Shown here one piece after another: positions 8,474-16,346 of a stretch of 64,000 nt of DNA. The position numbers were made by a program, and so were the translations under genes. Positions within the stretch are counted from its first letter, which is position 1. Every line of letters begins with the position of its first letter. This DNA is from an uncultured Erythrobacter sp. GTDB taxonomy: Bacteria > Pseudomonadota > Alphaproteobacteria > Sphingomonadales > Sphingomonadaceae. The notes under the pieces were generated by a model. It was given only the letters and a program-made list of their open reading frames with translations. It did no database searches and had not been told where the DNA came from. The stretch is taken from assembly GCA_947495555.1 (NCBI GenBank), contig CANLZI010000001.1, positions 410,861 to 474,860 of the forward strand. Reading direction: 5' to 3'.

Positions 8474-9331
8474 ATGTTCAATACGATTAACAATCAAATC
8501 AATTCCATGGTCTACAGCATCGGGGAAGCCATTCCCGGCATCGTGATCGCGCTCATCTTGCTGATGATCACCGGCATCATCGCAAGTTTTGCGGTGAAGA
8601 TTACTGACAAGCTCGTTGGCAAGACTGAACTTCGGCCGTCATTGCGCAATCTGACAGAGACAATGGTCAAGCTGGCGGTTTGGCTGATCGGCATATTCAT
8701 CTGTGCCATTATCGTATTCCCGGATTTGACCTTTACCAGCATGATTGCTGGACTTGGTATTGGTGCGGTCGCAATCGGCTTTGCATTTCAGGACATCTTC
8801 GAAAATTTCTTCGCTGGGATTTTGATCATGCTGCGCGAGAAAATGCGCATCGGAGATATCATCGAGTGCGAGGGCATCGAAGGTAAGGTTGAACATATCA
8901 ATCTGCGCGAAACCCATGTGCGCAAGCTGTCAGGTGAACTGACGGTCGTTCCGAATTCGGTCCTGTTCAAGAACCCGGTGGAGATCATCACTGACGAACC
9001 AAAACGCCGCCACAGCGTCGTGATTGGCGTGTCATATGACACCAAGCTGGATCATGCTGCGAAAGTTATTCGTACAGCCGTTAAAGCGCTCGACGATATT
9101 GAAACCGACAAAGGGGTGGATGTCTTCGCGCAAGAATTCAATTCCAGCTCGGTCGATTTCTTGGTGCGCTGGTGGGCAGGATCAAGCAACCGCGCTGGTT
9201 GGGAAACCAAGGACAAGGTCATCAGAGCCATCAAATCTGCATTGGATGATGCTGGAATTGAGATCCCCTTCCCCTATGTCACGCACACTTTCAAACAGAA
9301 CGTACCGCTGGGTGACAAGCTGGCCGAGTAA
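8474..9331 (+). CDS. Small-conductance mechanosensitive channel (MscS family)
   Basis: 285 residues from ATG 8474 (AAGAGG about 13 bases upstream); the frame is open to 8390, but the extra residues are not family-like. Transmembrane helices lie at about 20-45, 60-82 and the pore helix TM3 at about 86-115, rich in Gly/Ala (I-A-G-L-G-I-G-A-V-A-I-G-F-A-F-Q-D). The beta domain with M-R-I-G-D-I-I-E-x-E-G-x-x-G-x-V-E and a cytoplasmic alpha/beta domain follow. These are the hallmarks of MscS, which releases solutes on hypo-osmotic shock. It is a minimal-length member and stands alone, 41 bp before the dehalogenase gene. Confidence 0.92.
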   Translation: MFNTINNQINSMVYSIGEAIPGIVIALILLMITGIIASFAVKITDKLVGKTELRPSLRNLTETMVKLAVWLIGIFICAIIVFPDLTFTSMIAGLGIGAVAIGFAFQDIFENFFAGILIMLREKMRIGDIIECEGIEGKVEHINLRETHVRKLSGELTVVPNSVLFKNPVEIITDEPKRRHSVVIGVSYDTKLDHAAKVIRTAVKALDDIETDKGVDVFAQEFNSSSVDFLVRWWAGSSNRAGWETKDKVIRAIKSALDDAGIEIPFPYVTHTFKQNVPLGDKLAE

Positions 9332-9372
9332 ATTGAACGCGCGCTAAGGCGTCTCCAACCCAAAGGAACCCC

Positions 9373-10287
9373 ATGGAAATACTGTCATACGATCCCGCCC
9401 GGTTTGCCGATCTGCCCGACTATCCCTTTGCGGAAAATTGGGTGACGATTGATTTGGGCGAAGGACATTCTGGCAGAATGCATTATCTGGATGAAGGGCC
9501 GAAAGACGCCCCTCCGGTGCTGCTGTTTCATGGGGAACCCAGCTGGTCATTCCTGTATCGCAAGATGATCCCCGTTTTGGTCGACGCTGGGTTTCGTTGT
9601 CTGGCGCCCGATCTGATCGGCTTTGGCAAAAGCGACAAACCTGATGATCAGGGCTTCTACACCTATGCCAGGCATGTCGATTGGTTGGAGCAATGGCGCG
9701 CGCAAGTGGTGCCTCAGCCTGCAGCTCTTTTCTGTCAGGATTGGGGTGGTTTGCTGGGCCTGCGGATGGTGGGTAACAATCCAGACCAATTCGCATGCGT
9801 GGTGGCTAGCAATACGTTTCTGCCAACCGGAGGGACACCCTCGCCAGCATTCCTGGCTTGGCGCGAATTTGCCAAGTCATCACCTGACTTTATGATCGGT
9901 GATCTGCTTCAGCGCGCTACGTTTACTGATCGCAGCGAAGCGGAAATTGCTGCCTATGATGCACCGTTCCCGGATGAGCGCAGCAAGGCAGGTGCCCGCG
10001 CATTTCCGCAACTGGTTCCCGTTGAAGACGGGATGGCAGGCATCTCGGACAATGAAGCCGCTTGGGAAGGTCTTGCCGCATTTGACAAGCCGTTCCTTAC
10101 GTTGTTCGGCGCCGACGACCCTGTAACGGGAGGCCTCGGCGAAACTCTGTCGAGCAAGATTGCCGGTGCTAAAGGCCAGTCTCATGAAATTTTGAGCGGT
10201 TGCGGCCATTTTTGCCAGGAAGACCGCCCGCGGGAATTGGCTCAAGGCGTCATTGATACCGCAAAGGCAGCTGGTTTTCTGGGCTAG
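9373..10287 (+). CDS. Haloalkane dehalogenase (alpha/beta hydrolase, subfamily I-like)
   Basis: 304 residues, the usual length for the family. The oxyanion region H-G-E-P-S-W-S-F-L-Y-R-K-M lies at 53-65. The nucleophile is Asp123 in C-Q-D-W-G-G, where Asp in place of Ser and the following Trp are diagnostic for haloalkane dehalogenases. Trp163 in F-L-A-W-R-E-F matches the second halide-binding residue. The acid is in G-A-D-D-P-V (about 248) and the base His279 in G-C-G-H-F-C-Q-E-D. The enzyme hydrolyses carbon-halogen bonds to alcohol plus halide in the cytoplasm. AAGGA before ATG 9373 supports the start. The physiological substrate is unknown. Confidence 0.9.
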   Translation: MEILSYDPARFADLPDYPFAENWVTIDLGEGHSGRMHYLDEGPKDAPPVLLFHGEPSWSFLYRKMIPVLVDAGFRCLAPDLIGFGKSDKPDDQGFYTYARHVDWLEQWRAQVVPQPAALFCQDWGGLLGLRMVGNNPDQFACVVASNTFLPTGGTPSPAFLAWREFAKSSPDFMIGDLLQRATFTDRSEAEIAAYDAPFPDERSKAGARAFPQLVPVEDGMAGISDNEAAWEGLAAFDKPFLTLFGADDPVTGGLGETLSSKIAGAKGQSHEILSGCGHFCQEDRPRELAQGVIDTAKAAGFLG

Positions 10288-10294
10288 GCAAAAG

Positions 10295-10313
10295 TGGTGC
10301 GCCCGACAGGATT
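10295..10313 (-). repeat. 19-bp copy of the tRNA-Arg 3' end (possible attachment-site relic)
   Basis: The 19 bases TGGTGCGCCCGACAGGATT (10295-10313) are identical to 10434-10452, which are the last bases of tRNA-Arg(CCT) including the encoded CCA. The copies are 139 bp apart in the same orientation and identity stops at both edges. Duplicated tRNA 3' ends are the normal trace of site-specific integration by tyrosine recombinases. The 120 bp between has no gene, so this would be an old deletion scar rather than an element. Confidence 0.55.
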
Positions 10314-10399
10314 GTCTCGCTGCTTTTCAGCAGCTCGTCGTCTCCGGCCCCTTTAGGCCCGTCGGCTCGAACCGTTCGAACATTCCATGACCCACAAAC

Positions 10400-10433
10400 A
10401 CATAAGGCACCCCTGATGGGATGCCTTTTATGT
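10400..10433 (-). terminator. Hairpin downstream of tRNA-Arg, possibly bidirectional
   Basis: AAGGCA (10404-10409) pairs with TGCCTT (10422-10427) and CCC (10411-10413) with GGG (10418-10420) around a TGAT loop, with one C/A mismatch. CATAA and TTATG flank the stem and extend it. It begins right after the CCA end of the leftward tRNA and also lies downstream of the rightward dehalogenase. T-tracts are short on both sides, so termination is likely but not certain. Confidence 0.5.
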
Positions 10434-10510
10434 TGGTGCGCCCGACAGGATTCGAACCTGTGGCCCCCAGATTAGGAATCTGATGCTCTATCCACCTGAG
10501 CTACGGGCGC
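10434..10510 (-). tRNA. tRNA-Arg (anticodon CCT)
   Basis: On the minus strand the 77 bases fold as a cloverleaf. The acceptor stem GCGCCCG (10510-10504) pairs with CGGGCGC (10444-10438), followed by A and an encoded CCA (10436-10434). The D-arm contains AGCTCAGGTGGATAGAGC. The anticodon loop is TTCCTAA on a 5-bp stem, giving CCT. The T-loop TTCGAAT is on a perfect 5-bp stem. It reads AGG codons. Confidence 0.96.
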
Positions 10511-10518
10511 GTGCGGTT

Positions 10519-10547
10519 CGTTTAGTCAGACCGGCCGGCGGTTGCAA
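10519..10547 (-). promoter_or_regulatory. Predicted promoter of tRNA-Arg(CCT)
   Basis: Reading leftward, TTGCAA (10547-10542) and TAAACG (10524-10519) are separated by exactly 17 bases and lie 8 bases before the tRNA 5' end. They fit sigma-70 -35 and -10 spacing. The -35 abuts the stop codon of the upstream DUF1178 gene. Confidence 0.5.
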
Positions 10548-11021
10548 TCAGTTCAATTTTTCAGGTGGTGCAACAGGAAAAGGCAGCGGCGCAATGGCAA
10601 TGCCCTCGTCGATCAATTCCTTAGCCTGGTCAGGGCTGGCTTGACCATGGATGGGCTTCTCATCCGCCTCGCCATAATGCATTTCGCGTGATTTCTCGGC
10701 GAATTTGTCGCCCACCCAAGTACTCTTTTTCAAGGCCTTATCTTGAGCTTTGGCGAGCTCGGCCAGCGCCTTTTGCACCTCGGCAGGCATGGGTTGGTTT
10801 GCCACAGGTTGAGCCCTGTTAGCTTGAGGAGCGGTATCGTCAATGCGGGTGTTGCCCTTTGCAGAGACCGCTGGTGCCATAGGTGCTTTGCGCACGTCGC
10901 TGGACCCGCAATGCGGACACGATACCAACCCGCGATCGCGCTGATCAGAAAAGTCATCGGATGAGCCAAACCAGCCTTCAAAGCGGTGGCCATCCTGACA
11001 GGAAAGATCATAAACAATCAT
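10548..11021 (-). CDS. DUF1178 family zinc-ribbon-like protein
   Basis: 157 residues. The N-terminus M-I-V-Y-D-L-S-C-x-x-G-H-x-F-E-G-W-F-x-S is the DUF1178 signature, followed by C-P-H-C-G-S-S-D-V-x-K-A-P-M-A-P. The Cys pairs suggest a zinc-binding hairpin. The middle is Ala/Gln-rich, and the C-terminal part contains the family segment around G-D-K-F-A-E-K-S-R-E-M-H-Y-G-E. The function is unknown. It follows the nitrilase-like gene by 8 bases, with grxC upstream of that, so the three probably form an operon. Confidence 0.85.
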   Translation of the reverse strand: MIVYDLSCQDGHRFEGWFGSSDDFSDQRDRGLVSCPHCGSSDVRKAPMAPAVSAKGNTRIDDTAPQANRAQPVANQPMPAEVQKALAELAKAQDKALKKSTWVGDKFAEKSREMHYGEADEKPIHGQASPDQAKELIDEGIAIAPLPFPVAPPEKLN

Positions 11022-11029
11022 CAGATGGC

Positions 11030-11848
11030 CTAATTGGGTATTGCGCGCCGATTGGCAAGGCTGGGCAATTGCGTCCTTACTTCATCGATCCTGCCAAGAT
11101 TGAGATCACAGAATCCCAGACCCGCGCCCTCGCCGCCCATATCCAGCACAATCTCGCCCCAAGGGTCGATCACCAAGGAATGCCCATAGGTCTCGCGTCC
11201 ATCTTCATGGATCCCCACCTGCGCAGCAGCAATGACAAAGGCGCTGGCCTCGATCGCCCTTGCACGCAGCAGGACATGCCAATGATCGCGCCCTGTCGGG
11301 ACAGTGAAAGCTGCCGGAACAGAAATTGCGTCACATTGCGCGCGTCCCAGAGCCTCGAACAGAGCCGGGAACCGCATGTCATAACACACAGCCAATCCCA
11401 GTCTGCCCAATGGGGTGTCATCGACAGTTACCACCTTGTCGCCAGGTGCATAAGCGGCGGATTCGCGCCACGTTTCGCCCGTTGCCAGGGCGACGTCGAA
11501 CATATGCATCTTGTCATATTGCGCTGCCACACTGCCCGATGTGTCGATCAAAAAGCTGCGATTGACCCAGCGTTCATCGTCGTGCTGCTTCAACGGCAGC
11601 GAACCTAGCGCGACGCTAATACCGTTTTCACGCGCAGCGTCCTGGACCGCTCGCAGAACCTGATCTTCATCCTGAAAGGCAATTTTGGGCGCTGCCCGTT
11701 TGCGATTGCGATCCAGCATGCCCGCCATTTCGGGCGTGAACAGGATCTGCGCCCCTCCCTGCTGCGCTTTGGCGACTGCCTTAACGATTGTTTTGGCGTT
11801 AGCGGCAGGGTCGATCCCGCTGGTCATCTGGAGGATCGCGATACGCAT
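11030..11848 (-). CDS. Carbon-nitrogen hydrolase (nitrilase superfamily, Nit1/Nit2-like)
   Basis: 272 residues. The catalytic triad context is clear: Glu in F-T-P-E-M-A-G (about 40), Lys in Y-D-K-M-H-M-F-D (about 110) and Cys in A-V-C-Y-D-M-R-F-P (about 155). The spacing matches the Nit branch, which removes amides such as deaminated glutathione or omega-amidase substrates. The substrate cannot be read from sequence. It starts 3 bases after grxC ends; linkage with a glutaredoxin gene is compatible with glutathione-repair activity, but this is inference. Confidence 0.88.
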   Translation of the reverse strand: MRIAILQMTSGIDPAANAKTIVKAVAKAQQGGAQILFTPEMAGMLDRNRKRAAPKIAFQDEDQVLRAVQDAARENGISVALGSLPLKQHDDERWVNRSFLIDTSGSVAAQYDKMHMFDVALATGETWRESAAYAPGDKVVTVDDTPLGRLGLAVCYDMRFPALFEALGRAQCDAISVPAAFTVPTGRDHWHVLLRARAIEASAFVIAAAQVGIHEDGRETYGHSLVIDPWGEIVLDMGGEGAGLGFCDLNLGRIDEVRTQLPSLANRRAIPN

Positions 11849-11851
11849 GTG

Positions 11852-12115
11852 TCAGGCCGCTAACAATGCGTCGAGCTTGCCGGCCGATTCCAACGCGGCC
11901 AGTTCGTCTGATCCGCCCACGTAGGTTTCGCCGATAAAGATTTGCGGGACTGTCCGCGCGCCTGGCGCGCGTTCCAGCATTTCGTCCTTCTTTGGGCCGC
12001 CCATGGTGATATCAAACTCTTGATATTCAACGCCCTTCTTCTCCAGCAAACTCTTGGCACGATAACAAAAACCGCAGCCGAATTTGGTGTAGATATCTAC
12101 CTTTGGAGTGGCCAT
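11852..12115 (-). CDS. grxC: Glutaredoxin 3 (GrxC-type)
   Basis: 87 residues from ATG 12115, with AAGGA six bases upstream; longer in-frame starts would cross the hsp20 promoter. It is a thioredoxin-fold protein with active site C-G-F-C (Cys14, Cys17), the cis-Pro motif T-V-P-Q-I-F-I and the glutathione-binding G-G-S-D-E-L near the C-terminus. The usual sequence in GrxC is C-P-Y-C; the C-G-F-C variant is less common but keeps both cysteines. It reduces disulphides with glutathione in the cytoplasm. First of a likely operon with the nitrilase-like and DUF1178 genes. Confidence 0.92.
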   Translation of the reverse strand: MATPKVDIYTKFGCGFCYRAKSLLEKKGVEYQEFDITMGGPKKDEMLERAPGARTVPQIFIGETYVGGSDELAALESAGKLDALLAA

Positions 12116-12159
12116 TTGAAATCCTTGAAATTGGGTGTGCCTGATCCCGGCACCGATGT

Positions 12160-12189
12160 CTTGAAAGCGGAGAATGTGATTACTATTTA
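12160..12189 (+). promoter_or_regulatory. Predicted hsp20 promoter
   Basis: CTTGAAA (TTGAAA at 12161-12166) is followed after a 17-base spacer by TATTTA (12184-12189). This fits a sigma-70-like promoter and also the CTTGAA-type -35 of heat-shock sigma-32 promoters. The implied transcript would start near 12195 and carry a leader of about 100 bases. It diverges from grxC. Confidence 0.5.
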
Positions 12190-12194
12190 GGGAC

Positions 12195-12293
12195 TGCACC
12201 GGATAGCCGCAATGGGATCTTGGTGCATTAAACCGGACGCTGCCTGGTGCAGGTCCATCATACTTCAGATTGCTCAACAGAGGATTTGTACAC
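12195..12293 (+). promoter_or_regulatory. ROSE-like RNA thermometer in the hsp20 5' UTR
   Basis: Three consecutive hairpins can be drawn. Hairpin I pairs TGCACC (12195-12200) with GGTGCA (12222-12227). Hairpin II pairs GGAC and CTGC (12235-12243, one bulged G) with GCAG and GTCC (12249-12256). Hairpin III pairs CAGA plus TTGCT (12266-12274) with AGGA plus TTTG (12281-12288) across a CAACAG loop. The U-U-G-C-U/A-G-G-A pairing with one unpaired G facing the Shine-Dalgarno is the signature of ROSE thermometers, which melt on heat shock. AGGA is 9 bases before ATG 12294. Confidence 0.7.
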
Positions 12294-12776
12294 ATGTCAC
12301 GACTAGATTTTACTCCTTATCGCCGCACGACCGTTGGTTTTGATCATCTTTTTGATCTCTTGGAAGGCCAAGGCCGGAACAATTCGGGCGATAATTACCC
12401 CCCTTTTAATATCGAGCGCCGTGGCGATGACAATTATCGCATCACATTGGCTGTCGCAGGTTTCAGGCCTGAAGATCTCGATATCACCGCTCAGCAAAAC
12501 CTGCTGACCATCGTCGGACGCAAGCGCGACGAAGATGGCGTTGCAGCAGACATGTTGCACATTGGAATTGCCAACCGCGGATTTGAACGCCGTTTTGAAC
12601 TCGCTGACTATGTCCGCGTGGAAAACGCCGGTCTTGCAGATGGACTGCTGACCGTCGATTTGCTGCGCGAAGTGCCAGAGGCGATGAAGCCGAAGAAGAT
12701 CGCCGTTAATGGTGCAACTAAATTGGAAGCTGTGCCATCAACTGATGCAGCAGACGACAGCACCGAAGCGGCATAA
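12294..12776 (+). CDS. Small heat-shock protein Hsp20 (IbpA-like)
   Basis: 160 residues. The alpha-crystallin domain spans about 40-135, with P-P-F-N-I-E-R-x-x-x-D-x-Y-R-I-T-L-A-V-A-G-F, the L-T-I-V-G-R-K strand and the A-x-x-x-D-G-L-L-T-V-D-L motif. K-K-I-A-V near 140-150 resembles the IxI tail anchor, followed by an acidic extension. These chaperones hold unfolding proteins for later refolding. ATG 12294 is chosen because it has the AGGA site of the thermometer hairpin; the frame is open from 12270. Regulation by temperature at translation is predicted from the leader. Confidence 0.93.
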   Translation: MSRLDFTPYRRTTVGFDHLFDLLEGQGRNNSGDNYPPFNIERRGDDNYRITLAVAGFRPEDLDITAQQNLLTIVGRKRDEDGVAADMLHIGIANRGFERRFELADYVRVENAGLADGLLTVDLLREVPEAMKPKKIAVNGATKLEAVPSTDAADDSTEAA

Positions 12777-12811
12777 TCATTTTTCAGATAATTTAGCTTT
12801 GAAAATCAAGT

Positions 12812-12836
12812 GGGGGCGAACCGTAAGGCTCGCCCC
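12812..12836. terminator. GC-rich hairpin after hsp20
   Basis: GGGGGCGA (12812-12819) pairs perfectly with TCGCCCCC (12829-12836) around a 9-base loop, 35 bp after the hsp20 stop. There is no T-run after it in either direction, so it is a stabilising or weak terminator-like structure rather than a textbook intrinsic terminator. Confidence 0.45.
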
Positions 12837-12913
12837 CGCGACGTTCTCGCCGCCTTGACCGGATCCCACCGTCCGGGTCGCAGAAGACGGTCAGATCCGA
12901 GCCAAGCCTTTGC

Positions 12914-12935
12914 AGATTGGCGCTCGCGCCAATCT
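12914..12935. repeat. Perfect 10-bp inverted repeat
   Basis: AGATTGGCGC (12914-12923) and GCGCCAATCT (12926-12935) are exact reverse complements separated by two bases. Possible roles are a terminator stem for pyrG transcripts from the right, a palindromic protein site, or a small-RNA hairpin. No T-tract follows. Confidence 0.5.
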
Positions 12936-13091
12936 AACAACTGGTTGATCAACGAATTTCACTCCAACCAAAGTTAGAGCCCGAGGCAAGACCTAGGGTC
13001 AACCGCTTTGATTGCGCAAGGAATTTCTGTTAAAATTGTAACTAAGCGACACAATTGCCCCGTCTCGGGACAAAATTGTACAAAAGCGTCA

Positions 13092-14738
<1,647 letters not shown>

Positions 14739-14831
14739 TTAAGCCCCTAATCGGATTCGGCGCAAGCGAAATGGCATCATTGTCATGACGCAATCCACAG
14801 TGCTGTCGAAAACTTGTTGTTGAAAGAAGGT

Positions 14832-15221
14832 TTACTGAGTGACGTCGGCCAGCGGATCATCGCTGGTTGCTGGATCGGCAGCTGGTGCAGTTTGCACCGG
14901 TGCACCTGTCAACGGATCAACAGCCAATGGATCAATCGGAGCCTGAGGGGCAACATTACGATCCAGTGTTGATGAAATCTCGTCGGTTCCCGTCGTTTCA
15001 ACCGCAACTGCAGCCAATGCGATCGACAGAGCAACAAATACCACCGCCAACCATTTCGTGGCGCGGGTCAGAAAGTCGGCCGCGCCGCGTGCACCCATCA
15101 CGCCGCCGGGGCTGCCGCCGATACCCAAACCACCACCTTCAGAGCGCTGCATAAGGATCACGCCCACAAGAGCGGCGGCGATGATGGCCTGAAGAACGGT
15201 TAGAAACAGAAAAAGCGACAT
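14832..15221 (-). CDS. secG: Preprotein translocase subunit SecG
   Basis: 129 residues from ATG 15221; a TTG three codons earlier (15230) is possible but less likely. Two transmembrane helices (about 3-22 and 54-75) flank the conserved cytoplasmic loop with L-M-Q-R-S-E-G-G-G-L-G-I-G-G and G-A-R-G-A-A-D-F-L-T-R-A-T. The long Pro/Ala/Asp-rich tail is typical of alphaproteobacterial SecG. It is an auxiliary subunit of the SecYEG channel. It lies downstream of tpiA, as in many proteobacteria. Confidence 0.92.
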   Translation of the reverse strand: MSLFLFLTVLQAIIAAALVGVILMQRSEGGGLGIGGSPGGVMGARGAADFLTRATKWLAVVFVALSIALAAVAVETTGTDEISSTLDRNVAPQAPIDPLAVDPLTGAPVQTAPAADPATSDDPLADVTQ

Positions 15222-15357
15222 AAAACTCAACTCAATTGCAATGTGACGGGCATTTAGGGATGCGAGACCGTTTCGGCAAGGCGCTTGGCCCGATTGAAGC
15301 CCGATTGAGCATCGTCAAAGCGGAGCAGCTTAGCCCGATGACAGGTTGTAAACCGGA

Positions 15358-16119
15358 TTAGCTGTCCTGAATCTCACCAGCTGCAAGCGCAATACCCATG
15401 AAACTATCCGCCGTCAGGCTGGCTCCACCAACCAACGCACCGCCCACTTCATCTGCGCCCAACAATTCGCGTGCGTTATCGGGATTGACCGAGCCGCCGT
15501 AAAGAATGCGCACTTCTGAGCCTTCTTCTACGCCGTAAAGCTCCACCAGCAGTGCCCGGATGGCTGTGTGCATTGCGGAAATGTCATCGACCGTAGCGCT
15601 ATTGCCGGTTCCGATGGCCCAAATGGGTTCATAGGCAACCGCCAAATTCTCGGTCGCATTTTCCATAGCCGGCAAAGATTCGCGCAATTGCTGGATCACG
15701 AAGTCTTCAGCCTTGCCTGATTGGCGAATTTTATCGGCTTCACCGCAGCACATGATCACGCGCATTCCAGCATCCAAAGCTGCCCGCGCTTTGTCCTGAA
15801 CGCATGAATTGCTCTCATTATGTGATTCGCGCCGTTCGCTATGTCCAAGGATCACGAATTTGGCGCCAGCATCAGCCAGCATTGTCGCGGAAATATCTCC
15901 GGTATGCGGACCTTCCTGGCCGGGATGGCAGTCTTGTGCGCCCACCGCGATCTGCGCTGCCTCGCGATGGACCGCATGAATAAGCGTATAAGGAGGCGCA
16001 ACCGCGACCTCCACTTTCATATGGCGCTGCGCCGCGCGATCAATCGCCCGAGCCTCGGACAACATGGCGCGCGTGCCGTTCATTTTCCAATTGCCGACAA
16101 TGTATGGCCGCTGAGGCAT
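15358..16119 (-). CDS. tpiA: Triose-phosphate isomerase
   Basis: 253 residues from ATG 16119, preceded by AGGA. Catalytic residues are in place: Asn10 and Lys12 in G-N-W-K-M-N-G, His93 in L-G-H-S-E-R-R and Glu164 in A-Y-E-P-I-W-A-I-G-T-G. The phosphate-binding Y-G-G-S-V-N is near 210. It interconverts dihydroxyacetone phosphate and glyceraldehyde 3-phosphate. Translation from earlier in-frame starts (to 16209) would add residues unlike the family and cross the promoter. It diverges from ppiD. Confidence 0.97.
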   Translation of the reverse strand: MPQRPYIVGNWKMNGTRAMLSEARAIDRAAQRHMKVEVAVAPPYTLIHAVHREAAQIAVGAQDCHPGQEGPHTGDISATMLADAGAKFVILGHSERRESHNESNSCVQDKARAALDAGMRVIMCCGEADKIRQSGKAEDFVIQQLRESLPAMENATENLAVAYEPIWAIGTGNSATVDDISAMHTAIRALLVELYGVEEGSEVRILYGGSVNPDNARELLGADEVGGALVGGASLTADSFMGIALAAGEIQDS

Positions 16120-16346
16120 GTATTTTTCCTGATAACGAAACGAATCTTGCACACGCATTATATGGGGTGCCGGGCGGCGTCGGCTAGCCGACTGCGACAA
16201 TACAGTCAAAAGACGTTGAGACCTGTTGCGGCAAGGTCGCAGGATATATAGAGCCTGCGCCAGAACATTTACGTGCGATGCAGCTTGGATTTGGGATTTT
16301 GCTCAAGACGGCCGCAAGTTAGCCAACACCGGGAATAAACGATTTC
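16120..16346. promoter_or_regulatory. tpiA-ppiD divergent promoter region with a perfect palindrome
   Basis: Leftward, TATAAT (16162-16157) is a consensus -10 for tpiA, about 38 bp before its start. A perfect 14-bp palindrome GTCGGCTAGCCGAC (16179-16192) lies where the -35 region would fall and could be an operator. Toward ppiD no clear promoter is visible. Confidence 0.45.

Larger units (their letters stand above)
12777..13091. other. 315-bp gene-free region with two strong inverted repeats
   Basis: No plausible ORF was found between the convergent hsp20 and pyrG ends. It holds a GC-rich hairpin at 12812-12836 and a perfect palindromic hairpin at 12914-12935 (both listed separately), nested partial repeats around 12858-12898 (GACCGGATC with GATCC and CGGTC), and an ACAATT/AATTGT pair near 13052-13080. 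A small RNA or a compound terminator region is possible. Confidence 0.4.

Noticed and set aside
10295..10313. Truncated tRNA-Arg pseudogene
   Set aside because: Only the last 19 bases are repeated and the flanking sequence does not resemble the remaining tRNA arms, so an attachment-site duplication is a better reading.
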